Of a DNA stretch of 64,000 nt, positions 35,401 to 45,648 are shown piece after piece. The DNA is taken from the NCBI GenBank assembly GCA_026545765.1, contig CM048840.1, positions 15,380,765 to 15,444,764 of the forward strand. The letters are read 5' to 3'. Both the position numbers and the translations under genes were made by a program. Numbering within the stretch: the stretch's first letter is position 1; each line of letters opens with the position of its first letter. This DNA is from Plantago major. Its lineage: Eukaryota > Streptophyta > Magnoliopsida > Lamiales > Plantaginaceae. The notes beneath the pieces are model-generated. The model did no database searches and was not told where the DNA came from. It saw nothing but the letters and a program-made list of their open reading frames with translations.

Positions 35401-37662
35401 CCCTTTGAGCATCCAAATCAAGAAGCAAAGAACAAGAGTGATGATGATGACCAGAATGATGATCCTCAACCTGGACAAGGTGGGATTCAGAAAGCCAACA
35501 ACGGAAGTGGAGAACAGGCTATTCCTTCCAATACTCAGAAAGTCCCATCATCATCACCCCCAAAGTCTCATCAAAATACCCAACAGGCGGATCAGCAAGA
35601 CATAATTGAAGAAATATCAGCCGCTGAGTTCAGGATTGAACAACTCAGACAGAAGTTGGAAGAAGAGAAGAGAATCAACTTAGAGTGCCAAGCACAAGTT
35701 GATGAGAAGGAAGCCAAGATTCAAAAGCTCAAAGAAGCTAATGCTAAAGAATTGGCCCTTCTGGATGAGCAAAGAAGTTTGGCAAGAACGATCAGCATTA
35801 CCACAGCTGAAATTGATGCCATGCGTACTGTTGATGAAGAAGCACAAGATGCTGAGGCTGCATCAGAAAGACCTTCTACATCTTCTCAGAAGGCCAGCAC
35901 ACTTGATAGAAAACAGAAGAAGATTGTCAATCTGCAAACAATCCAAGAAAAGGATTATGACAGTGATGTTGAAGAAAACCGATACTTGATCACCCCAGAA
36001 GAAGATGAGAGACTTATCACTAAGGAAAAGTTAGCCCTTTTGGCTCCTCAACTATTTTCTGCTCCAGGTGCTTCAAGAAGTGATGAGCACAGGTCTAGAA
36101 CAAGTGTTTTCTTGGAACTAAGAGACAGACTTGTTGCTCAAGACACTCAAGTCCTACAGTCAGTCCCAGAAGAGATGAAAGATTTGGCTGCCACATTGCT
36201 AAATAGAGCAACCAGCATAGCCCTCTCTCAGAAAGATCTAGCTTTGATCAGGGAAGATGACTGCAACAATGCCAACCTAGCACTAACAGAAGCCATCCAT
36301 GCTACTCAACAAGCAGATGCTATTCTAAGGCCTCTTGAAGAGCTCAACAGAAAAGAGCAAGAATTGGTTAGGCAAAACAAGGACTTGAAGAAAGAAATCC
36401 AAGAACTGGTCAGGGTGCACAACAACCTCCAGAAAAACTTTGAATCACTCTCTGAAGCTTATGCTATCATGAGTCAGTCATTCATGACTAAGGGGGAAGA
36501 AGAGATGCCTCAGAAAGGCAGAGGAAGAAAAAGAAAACAATCAATTCCTCCTTCCTCAAGTCAACTAGTCATCAAGGACATTGGAGATGCCCCTGATGAA
36601 GAAGTTGTTCCAGATCAACCAGCCAGAAGGCTGAGAAGTATGATTACTAGGGGAACCAAGTCCCTTAGGATCTCAGATGGGAACAACCAGAATAATCCTG
36701 AAAAAGGAGAAGACCAAGAAGAAGGAGAGGTAAGAGATCAAGAAAGCTGCAAGCCTTACAACTGGAACCACAATCTTGATGAGGATGAATCTGATACAGA
36801 TGAGCATCCAATCCACAAGAGAAGAAGGCAAGCAAGCACCTCACAACCTCCTCTGGCAGCAAGGCCTTTGGCAGCCAGAACTCCTTCTGGAATTACCAAG
36901 TCAATACAAGGAACATCCACCAGCACAGCCACAAGGCAGGAAGAAAGGGTTAGAGGATCTCCTGACAGAAGGCCACCTAACAGAAAGGCAAGAAGGGATT
37001 CCTAGTTTGGCAGAGTAAACAGAGAAACTTATCAAGAAAGGCCAACTGATGCCCACATTGAGTATGTGAAGACTAGTAATGAAGAGTCTTCATATAGGTG
37101 CATTCTGAACAAGAGAGGGTATTGGATTCTGGAACTACAACATCTACTTGTCAATGATAAGTTTCCAACTCCCATCCTCAACCAGATCCTGAAATGGAGA
37201 GAAGGCAAGCCAGAATTGCTAAAATCTGAGCACCTTCATGCCTGGCTAAACTTTGAAGTAGAAAAGAGGAATAAAGCCAGAGAGATGGATCTTTCTTTTG
37301 CCTGTCCTTACCCAAAGCCTGATGATGTACACAAGGTAAGAAAACTGGATGGTAGCTACAACAGGAAGAACAAACTAGGTGTTTTAACCTATGAGTCATT
37401 CTATATGACATTGGATGAATACCTAGATGATATACACTATCCGGAAGAAATATACAAGTATTTCAACCTATCTCAGCTGCATATAGACCACTCACAGGTG
37501 CAGGAAAGTATACGGATCAAACACTTTCTGCAGAAGAATCACAAGCTTGGCAAGAGTTACCATGAAATATGTGACTTATCCAGAAAGACAGAGCTCTCTG
37601 TCAGAAGGATTCTTTATGACTATGTCCAAGAATGCAGAAAAGTGGATGATCATGTCATCTGA
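32491..37662 (+). pseudogene. 3' ORF copy 2 (outer B element): six exons, last exon nearly open
   Basis: Exons: 32491-34079, 34156-34260, 34345-34452, 34530-34672, 34753-34869 and 34948-37662, with the same five phase-0 GT-AG introns as copy 1. Exon 1 is damaged at 32520-32700 and about 33390-33550; exon 4 is damaged near 34590-34640; exon 5 has GCA-TAA-GTA, a stop, near 34833. Exon 6 is open for about 904 codons except for one in-frame TAG at 37003-37005, after which the frame continues (FGRVNRETYQERPTDAHIEY) to the TGA at 37660. Exon 6 shows the VINLVSEDEEE motif (35341), a coiled coil (EISAAEFRIEQLRQKLEEEK), basic RGRKRKQS and RRLRSM patches and the C-terminal part LTYESFYMTLDEYLDD. It is the best-preserved last exon of the B copies. 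Function unknown. Confidence 0.78.
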
Positions 37663-38093
37663 TCCAGAAAGGGTGCTGAAGAACTTGAGGTATCTGAACC
37701 CAAGTTGCATTTCTGAAGACTTGAAGACTAGTAACATTAGAATACTTTCTTGGAGCTTGGATTCTCTTTTGTTCTAATTTACTTAGTATGTTTTGTTACT
37801 TTTTGTAATCTTGCTGATTGTTTCTGAATTTCTCTATCTGTAAAAGTTGCATCTTATTATGTAAACTGTACCTATCTGAAGATCATACTCTCAGATACAT
37901 TCTAATAGATGACAACTTATCAGCAAAGATCACTTCTTGTGATTTGGTTGATGTTTACTTTCTGCACTTAATTCAACTAAAATTGAATATCATTTGAAAT
38001 GATTAAGTGGTGGATTGTTTTCTCTTCCAGGATTACAAATTTGTAATAGGACTTAAAAGGTAGTCATGGATGACTGATCAAAAGGGGGAAACT
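37663..38093 (+). other. 3' non-coding spacer of the outer B element, with hairpin and polypurine tract
   Basis: Same layout as 29807-30231: hairpin ATCAC-TTCTT-GTGAT at 37929-37943, polypurine tract AAAAGGGGGAAA at 38080-38091, then CT and LTR3. Confidence 0.85.
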
Positions 38094-39516
38094 TGTTAGG
38101 AATATCTGTTAGTATTTTGATCACTCATCACATGTTCTTATCTTAGCCAGAAAGGTGATTAAGTACTCTTGGTTCACTTGAACATTGTAAAAGAGGAAAT
38201 CACTGAGTATGATTAGTCTAGTAAATCTTGTATTAGGATTATAGGTCTCTGAGTGTAATTTTTATTTCAAGAAGACCATGAAGATCAATCCTAGAAATGT
38301 AGCTTTTCTGAAGATTAGAAGACTGAAGATTGCACAAGATTTATGAAGACATCAAGGTTTAGTCTAACTCAGAAAGACTATGTCCTTAATCCTTTCTTAA
38401 GTGTATTTACTTACTTTTGAAATATGATTCTGGACATATGACATCATGAGTATGGAGCATGCAAGCCATCAGAAAGGCTCATGTATCCGTTGAAGACTAC
38501 AGGATAAGAAATAGTACAAGTGCATTAATTGCATAGGCAGAAAAACCGCTGAAGCACAGTCCTCTCTGAGACATGAGACAAGGACTTCTGAGTACTCATT
38601 CCAAGATAAGTATGGACTGAATTTGAATTGTGTCTAACGGATATCATTCCAACAACTCTGAAATTCATCTATATATATCACACACTTAGATGCTGAGAAA
38701 TACACCTTAGAACGCTCTATCTTGCAAACTTACCATCAAGCAAAGTATTCTCTCAAGTACTCTACAACCCTTTCTGAAAGCTTTCTGTTGCTCGAAGAAT
38801 CACTAGTAGTTCTAAGTTGTCGTGAACCTTAACAAGAGATTGTTATTCGTGAAAGAGTTGAACTATCAGATAACCTTTCTGAAGCTCATTCTCCAGAACG
38901 GACATCAATTACTTGGGTCAGTAAAGAGCAGACTGCCATCCACTGAACAAGTGTATTAAGTAGTCTTGTTCTATTAGGCTCTCTGAAAACATAACTGAAA
39001 AGTTATACGAGAAGCCTCTCTGACAAACCTTATAACCAACACCGTCAAGGCGTGGACTAGAGGAAGTACTTGATTTGGGAAATCAAGGAATAACTCCAAG
39101 GTCATCTGAGTAGAGGAAGTACTTAGTTCTAGGAGCTGGGGAATAACTCAAGTGGAACAATTGGTTGGGAACCATTTGTTTAAGAATCTTAGAATAGGAT
39201 TATTGTAAGGTGAACTCAATTATCTGTTCTAGTGAATTCTAGGTCTCAGAAAGACCGAAGTGGATTAGTTGGAGGATTACGCCACCTCCAGATACCACTA
39301 TACTTGCTGTGTCATTTACCTTTCTGTATTTACATTTCATCAAAGCACACACACATACTTATTGTTTATGCACTTACCTATCTTAAAGTCTTCCGCGCTC
39401 TGAATTTAAGTATCAGAATCCCCCAGGTTTCTGAGAAACTGTGTTTATCGACAAAGGTTTTAAAAGACTATTCACCCCCCCTCTAGTCTTTTACTTTGCC
39501 GTTATCTGGACCAACA
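38094..39516 (+). repeat. LTR3 of insertion B (3' LTR of the outer element)
   Basis: It starts TGTTAGGAATATCTGTTAGT and ends CTGGACCAACA, 1,423 bp, TATA at 38670-38678. It shares the LTR1-specific variants and is followed by ACACC, the right target duplication, and by the resumed RNase H frame of element A. Confidence 0.92.
38670..38678 (+). promoter_or_regulatory. TATA box of B LTR3
   Basis: TATATATAT after AAATTCATC, equivalent to 16944-16952 in LTR1. Confidence 0.6.
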
Positions 39517-39935
39517 ACACCTCAGGAACTTGTCAATTTCTTGGTGCTAGATTGATATCTTGGTTCAGCAAGAAACAAAACTCAATTGCTACATCTACCA
39601 CAAAGGCTGAATATATTTCTAATGGGTGTTGTGCATCACAGATATTGTGGATACAACAACTCAGAGACTATGGACTCAATGAAGAAAGAACTCCCATTTT
39701 ATGTGACAAGACAAGTGCTATTGCCATAACTCAGAATCCTAAGTTTCATGCAAGAACAAAGCACATTGATGTTAGACACCACTTCATCAGAGACCATGTT
39801 GAAAAAGGCAATATAGAGATACTCAAGATTGGGACTGAAGACCAACTTGCAGATATCTTCACTAAGCCACTACAAGAAAGTAGATTCTTAGCCTTAAGAT
39901 ATAGTCTTGGACTAATGGAGCTACCAAAGAACTGA
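39517..39935 (+). pseudogene. pol: pol of element A, 3' part: rest of RNase H
   Basis: It begins with the duplicated target bases (39517-39521) and continues the frame broken at 16367. One open run reads SGTCQFLGARLISWFSKKQ, then ARTKHIDVRHHFIRDHV and DQLADIFTKPLQESRF, ending at TGA 39933-39935. These are the usual C-terminal motifs of copia RNase H. With 13423-16367 it is one gene split by the 23-kb insertion. Confidence 0.92.
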
Positions 39936-40694
39936 AAAAGTTCAGATATCTGAAGAGGATATCAAAGTAGAGAAAAGAGGAATCTAGAACGGGTATCCAG
40001 AAACCAAAGGCTAAAGGGTAAAATAGCTATTCAAAGATCTCTGAGACGGGTACTCAGATATCTGGATCACTCAGTGAGGGGGAACACGAGAATAGTACAA
40101 CTGTCTACAGTTAACTACTATCTTGAAATTTGTATTATTTCTATCTTTGTGTAAAACTTTGAAAAGACAAGTATAAGATAGACTAAGATACAAACAGTGT
40201 TCTCATTCACACATAAACATGATTCAGATAGATAATAGCCAAAATTCATTAAATGGGCACAATTACATTTGCTGATTGTGATCATTGCTGAAGAAGCAAT
40301 GGTGACCCTAGATGAACGGGCGATTGATCTTTACGGCATAGATTAATTCTCAGTAGATAGTGGACTGTTAAAACTCCGACAGGGCCCACTATGCATTTAA
40401 TACCGAACAAGCTTTTACCCACCTTCTTGCACGCATTACGTATACAAATGCACAAAATCAATTTGTGTATTTTTGTCTGTTGAAATTACACTGCTATATA
40501 TATAGGATTTTGGCAAAAGAAATTACTTTCGCCTAATCCTACATTCGCTCTTGCACAGAAACTGCAAAATCCACTCAAAATCTCTCTGTAATTTTCCCTG
40601 CAACTACTGATTCCTTCTTAGTTTTTCTGCAAAGAATCACTAATTTCCTACCTTAATCTCTTCTCATTTTTCAAAAGCTTCACTATTTAAAGAG
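39936..40694 (+). other. Spacer between pol and 3' ORF of element A
   Basis: Non-coding. A perfect hairpin CATTGCT-GAAGA-AGCAATG lies at 40283-40301 and is identical in element C (51819-51837). The TATA-like box CTATATATATAGG (40494-40506) is about 199 bp before the ATG. TATTTAAAGAG abuts the ATG. The AGATATCTG motif recurs near 39945-40070. Confidence 0.8.
40494..40506 (+). promoter_or_regulatory. Candidate internal promoter (TATA box) for the 3' ORF of element A
   Basis: CTATATATATAGG with GGATTTTGGCAAAAG downstream, kept at the same place in all four copies although the surrounding spacer has diverged between the A/C and B subfamilies. Confidence 0.5.
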
Positions 40695-43600
40695 ATGGCT
40701 CCTAAACGTGCTTCTAATCAGAAATCCCAAGCTACTACTGTTACTGCTGAAAAGCAAGCACCAGTGCTTGTTATAACAAACAATCGGTTGATTGGAGAAT
40801 TCGACCCTGATCATTGGACTTCAAATCACAGAATGATTTGGGGTGGTGCCATGATTGAGGAATACTTCACTGCTGCTGTTGAGACTCAAGCCGACGGAAA
40901 ACTGATACTTGACATGCTTGAAAAGGCAAAAATCAAGGGTTTTCTATCAGCTCTACCCAGTAGAATCTCTTCACTGGATGTGTTAGAATTCTACAAAAAC
41001 TCCAGGATTATATCCTGTGTTTCTGAAGGCACTGCAATAGTGTCTATCAGAACTTCAGTCCAAGGAAAGAAAATCCTTCTGGACTTAACAACTTTCTGCA
41101 AGTTGTTTGACCTTCAAAATCTTGGAAAGGATTTTGAAATAGAAACCAAGGATGATGATCTCCTTATAGGTGTAAAACAACTGTACAGTGATGTGTGTGA
41201 TCTTGAAAAATCATATACACCCACTGATTTCAAGCTTGCTGACATCAGAACCAGACATCTGCTGGCTCACTGGATGTGTTGGCATGCATTCTTCACAGAT
41301 GCTTTGATGGTCTACAAGGAGGTGCTGACCAGATAAGCCAAGAACGCTGGATGATGATGTTCTTGTTGCAACAACAAGATAAAAGGCTGGAAAACCCTTT
41401 CAATTGGAGAAAGTACGCCTTCATGAAATTTGTGAAGAAGATTCAAGGCTTTGAGCCTACAATCGCTAAGGGACTTGCTGAGCCAAAGACCACAGTAAGC
41501 TATGGTCTAAAGATATGCTACTTGTTGGAAAAGCTTGGCATTGAGCTCAGAGAGAAGGCTGACATTGCCAACAGTAACCTACTCTACAAATATGAGTATA
41601 CAAACATGATGAAAAAGGTTACTGGATCTCAGAAAGGTTCGAAGAAGCAAAAGACTGAAGAGGTATCTGAGGGAAAAGTTGCGACCAAGAAGCCCAGAAC
41701 TTCACGGAAGAAGTCTGCTGGCAAATCAGAAGGCACACCCATTGAGGTTGTCGATTCCCAGAGACGTCGATGCAGATGAACTCATCAATGAAGATGAACT
41801 CATCAATGCTGCAAAAGAGGCATCGGCTACTGAACAAGTAGATTCAGCAAGAGAAAGTTCTTTCAGAAATGTGAAGACTATTGCCGAAAGCCTTGCTGAT
41901 GAACTCATAAATGTTGAGAAACTTTAAACTCTTTCTGCAGAAGCAGCAGGGATTGTTGATAACTCTGTTCCAGATTTCGATGACGAATCGGACGAGGAGA
42001 AGATCCCAGACCCAAGGTTGCTAAAAAAGTAGCCAAGGCAAAGGGGAAGAACAAAAGGTCCAAGGTTGCTGAGAAAGCAACTAGCTCAAAGGTTGCTGAG
42101 CAAGCACCTATAGCAAAGGTTGTTGGTGCCAACACACCATCAGCGAAAGTCATGTATAAACAACTTCAAGAAGCCCTGATGAGTTGTGACCTAGTGTTGG
42201 TAGATGCTGATGTCAACACCACACTTAAAAATCTGGAAGAGCTCTCAAATGCTCAAACTTCTGCTTCCAGACAACCACAACCACAACAGCCACAAGTGGT
42301 TGATGAAATGGTAAATGAACTCCATTTTGACATATCAGCTATGCAATATGCTGAAGAAAATCCTGCAAATAAGCAGGTTCCCCAACTTCTAGAGAGGGAT
42401 CAAACTGAGACACCTGCTCAGAATGATCAAACAAGGGAGGCAACTGAGTCAGTCACTCAGGAAAGGTTTGAAGTACCTGAAACTTCAAACAAAGAAGCCA
42501 TAATGGACCAACAAGACCAAAGCATAGAAGGGTCACAAGTTCCAGAGACCAATCAGCCTGACAATGCTCAGGTAGCTGAATGGTTTAACTCTCTACTTGT
42601 GAAATTTTATGTTTATCAATCTTGTTACTTATAAAAAAAATTCTTTACAGGCTGAATTAGAAACAAAAGAACAAGAGGAAGCTGAAAAGCTTGCCTCAGA
42701 GACTGAGAAGGAGGCTCCCATAGCCTCACCACTTAAGGAACCTGAGCCTGTATTCCAGGTGGAACATAGTCTCTTAAGACATGACTTTTCAGAAATCTTT
42801 TATAAACACTTGATTAACTCTTTGTTTCTAATAGGCTCCAACTGAGAAGAAAAATGATGAGGCTGAGAAGCCTATTTCATCAGAGAATCAACCAGAGACT
42901 CACAAAGTCTCTGAGGAACAAGTATCTGAGCCTTCTATTGAGAAGGTATATATCTCAGATATCTATATTCTTCACAATATTACTCTGATCATTTTTTAAA
43001 TACTTAACACTTTCTACTCATAGGCTCAAACAGAAGTAGAAGTTGCTAGGGAATTGCCCAATCAATCCCCTCAACCAATGGAAATTGATGAGGCCACCAA
43101 ACCTTCATCACCCGAGAAAATACCAGAAACTGTACAAGTTTCTGAGAGACAAGTATCTGAGCCTCCTACTGTGGAGGTGATTAACATTTTATATATCAAA
43201 TTGTCTAAGTGTTTCTCTCCTGATAAATTTCTAAGTGTTATGTTGTATTCTCAGGTTCAAAAAGAAAGAGAGGATGCTGAGGATCAGACTTCCAAGTCTC
43301 CTCCTCACATCAAGATATCTGAGGCACCTGGAACCTCAGTAGTCCAACCTTCTGAGCCTGTTGCTATTGCAAAGGTAACACAGATACTTGACTACTCTAA
43401 AACTCAGATATCTACACAAGTTTTGAAACTAACTCAAAACTCTCTCTTTTAGGCTCAAAGTAGTGCCAAGAAGGAGTCAAATGATGACTATGAAAACCTT
43501 CTTCCCTTCTTCAAGACTCATACCTTGCCAAAGCATATTCAATCCTTCAAGAAATGGCAGAGGTTAAGGTGCTCTGATCTCTCTGAAATACTGAGAATCA

Positions 43601-43914
43601 CATATCAACCAACAAGACGAGCACGCACTCTTGATCTGGAAAACTACATCCACGCAATGTTCCCTACTGAACAATATCAGGTTGCGACCTTAATGCGTAA
43701 GGATTTTTCCAAGGAAGTGGCACACAAATTGGTGCAAGCCTTCAAAAAGGCAGATGGTCAGACCAGATTACAGATGGCTTTCAAACCGGTCTTGCCAACG
43801 ACACTCCAATTTATACCCTCTGAGCAAGAGGAAGTAAATGCGCAAATGATCACTATTCCAGAAGTGATCAATCTGGTCTCAAAAGATGAAGAAGAGAAGG
43901 AGACTGATGAAAAT
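40695..43914 (+). pseudogene. 3' ORF of element A, 5' part (exons 1-5 and start of exon 6), split by element C
   Basis: Exons: 40695-42571, 42651-42758, 42835-42945, 43024-43176, 43255-43374 and 43453-43914 (continued at 59835). Introns are 79, 76, 78, 78 and 78 nt; every exon-exon junction is phase 0 and ends are GT-AG. Exon 1 encodes HRMIWGGAMIEEYF, ISSLDVLEFYKNS, ERWMMMFLLQQQ and FNWRKYAFMKF, then a Lys/Arg-rich stretch (TKKPRTSRKKSAGK) that looks like an NLS, then DELINAAKE-type repeats and Gln/Pro tracts. Frame breaks: a one-base loss near 41271, a change near 41765 and a stop at 41925. Exon 6 begins AQSSAKKESND and carries VINLVSKDEEE at 43864. Element C interrupts it after GAA-AAT at 43914. 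Function unknown; no membrane segment seen. Confidence 0.8.
43910..43914 (+). repeat. Left target-site duplication of element C (AAAAT)
   Basis: AAAAT precedes the 5' LTR at 43910-43914 and follows the 3' LTR at 59830-59834, a perfect 5-bp duplication that fixes both ends of element C. Confidence 0.95.
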
Positions 43915-45531
43915 TGTTAGGAAATTTGTTAGATATTTTGTTAGAAATATCGGTTTAGATTTTGATCAGCAACATGATGACTTATCTTAGTCTCAGAAAG
44001 GTGATTAGTACTCTTGGTTCACTTGAACATTGTAAAAGAGGAAACCCACTAAGTATGATGTCTAGCTAATCTTGTATAGGATGTTAGGTTTCAAAATGTA
44101 ATTTTTATTTTATGAAGAGAAGACCAAGAAGAAGACATCCAAGCAGAACAAGTTCAACGACATTGAAGATTTGAAGAAACTGCACAAGATTACTGAAATA
44201 GTTTTGCAGATACCTTGGTCAGATATCTTGAAGACACGAATAGTTTTAAACAAGCTGTATCACAAGAGATATCTGAGAACTAGAAGGTTTTCTGAAAACC
44301 AGGAAAGTGCCCACAGATATCTACTCTCAGATACCTTGAGCCTTAACCACATTTCTGAAAAAGAAATATATTGCAACAAAGTTGTTTCAATAATGTGGTA
44401 TCTGAAGATTAAAGATAAGGACGTGCAAAGAATCAGATAATACTAGTCTCGATCGAGCATAGTTCCGGCACTACAGACAAAAATGCAGACTGATGCATTT
44501 AATGCACGGACGGAGATGTCGAATAAACGCAATGGTACCTTCAAGAAGAAGACAAACCTCTGCGATTACACAGATATCAATAGTTTGAATTTGAGCCTAA
44601 CGGATACTATTCAACGGCATTCAAATTCATCTATAAATATCAATACTTAGACTACTTGAGAAGACACCTTGAACTCCATAAACACGCTGAACAACATATT
44701 CTCTCAAGCAAACTACTTATCCTCAAAGCTTTCTGTTGCGACCAAAGCTCCACGATATTAAGTAGCACTAAAGTTCTAAGTGTCACGATCCTAAACAAGC
44801 ACAGATAACTGTGAAAGAGATGAATTGAAAGATCAAGTATCTGAGATTCATTCTCTTGAACATTTATCTAAGACTTGGTCAAGAAAAGAACAAGATACCA
44901 TACATTGAAAAGTGTATTAAGTATACTTGATTCACGAGCTATCGATTAATCGAAAAGTTATTAAAGAAGCTCCTCGACAACTCAAACCAAAACCAACACC
45001 ATCAACGTGGAGTATGTGAAGTACTTAGTTTGAGAAACTAAGGAATAACTCCAAGGTTATTGAGCACATGAAGTACTTAGCTTGGGAAGCTAGGGAATAG
45101 CTCAAAAAGGTTTCTGAGTACAGGAAGTACTTGGCTGTGAAAGCCGGGGAACAACTCAGGGGGAACATTTGGTTGGGAACCATTTGTTTAAGGAATCTTA
45201 GAATAGGATTTTTGTAAGGTGACCTCAATTATCTATTCTAGTGAATTCTAGGTCTTTGGAAGACCGAAGTGGATTAGTTGGAGGATTACGCCACCTCCAG
45301 ATACCACTATACTTGCTGTGTTATTTACTTTTCTGTACTTACATTTCAGCAACACACACACACACTTTAACTGTTTCTGCACTTATCTATCTTAAGTCTT
45401 CCGCGCTCTGAATCTAAGTATCAGATATCTACACAGATATCTGAGAAATAGTTTTTATCGACAAAAGTTTTAAAATACTATTCACCCCCCCCCCCCTCTA
45501 GTCTTTTACTTTGCCGTTATCTGGACCAACA
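43915..45531 (+). repeat. 5' LTR of element C
   Basis: It starts TGTTAGGAAATTTGTTAG and ends CTGGACCAACA, 1,617 bp. TATA at 44632-44639; three or four variable-stem hairpins at about 45010-45190 (CTTAGTTT/AAACTAAG, CTTAGCTT/AAGCTAGG, GGCT/AGCC); a run of about 14 C at 45485-45496. Confidence 0.93.
44632..44639 (+). promoter_or_regulatory. TATA box of element C 5' LTR
   Basis: TATAAATA after CAAATTCATC, as in the element A LTRs. Confidence 0.65.
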
Positions 45532-45533
45532 AG

Positions 45534-45545
45534 TGGTATCAGAGC
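45534..45545 (+). other. Primer-binding site of element C
   Basis: TGGTATCAGAGC, two bases after the LTR, complementary to initiator methionine tRNA. Confidence 0.93.
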
Positions 45546-45648
45546 GGGAGGTTCACAAGCCTTCTGCACTGAACCTAGATCCCCAGATAGGTGAAGGAAC
45601 TTTGTCCATTTACGAGGACTATTTAATTTGTGTGTTAAGTGTGCAGGA

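Larger units (their letters stand above)
16368..39516 (+). mobile_element. Composite insertion B: outer and inner Sirevirus elements sharing one gag-pol, three LTRs
   Basis: The unit is LTR1 (16368-17787), gag-pol, 3' ORF copy 1, LTR2 (30232-31662), a second post-pol spacer, 3' ORF copy 2, LTR3 (38094-39516). The target duplication flanks the whole unit. LTR1 and LTR3 share variants (for example GAAGACTACAGGA, AGTGCATTAATTGCAT) that LTR2 lacks. After LTR2 the sequence does not continue with a primer-binding site; it enters the post-pol spacer at the position equivalent to 23872. This fits an inner element inserted in the post-pol spacer of an outer one, then loss of outer pol end, inner 5' LTR and inner pol start by recombination between the two gag-pol regions. 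Confidence 0.8.

Noticed and set aside
16368..39516. B as a simple tandem duplication LTR-internal-LTR-internal-LTR
   Set aside because: LTR2 is the odd one out, and the second internal part lacks primer-binding site, gag and pol and starts in mid-spacer; insertion plus deletion explains more.
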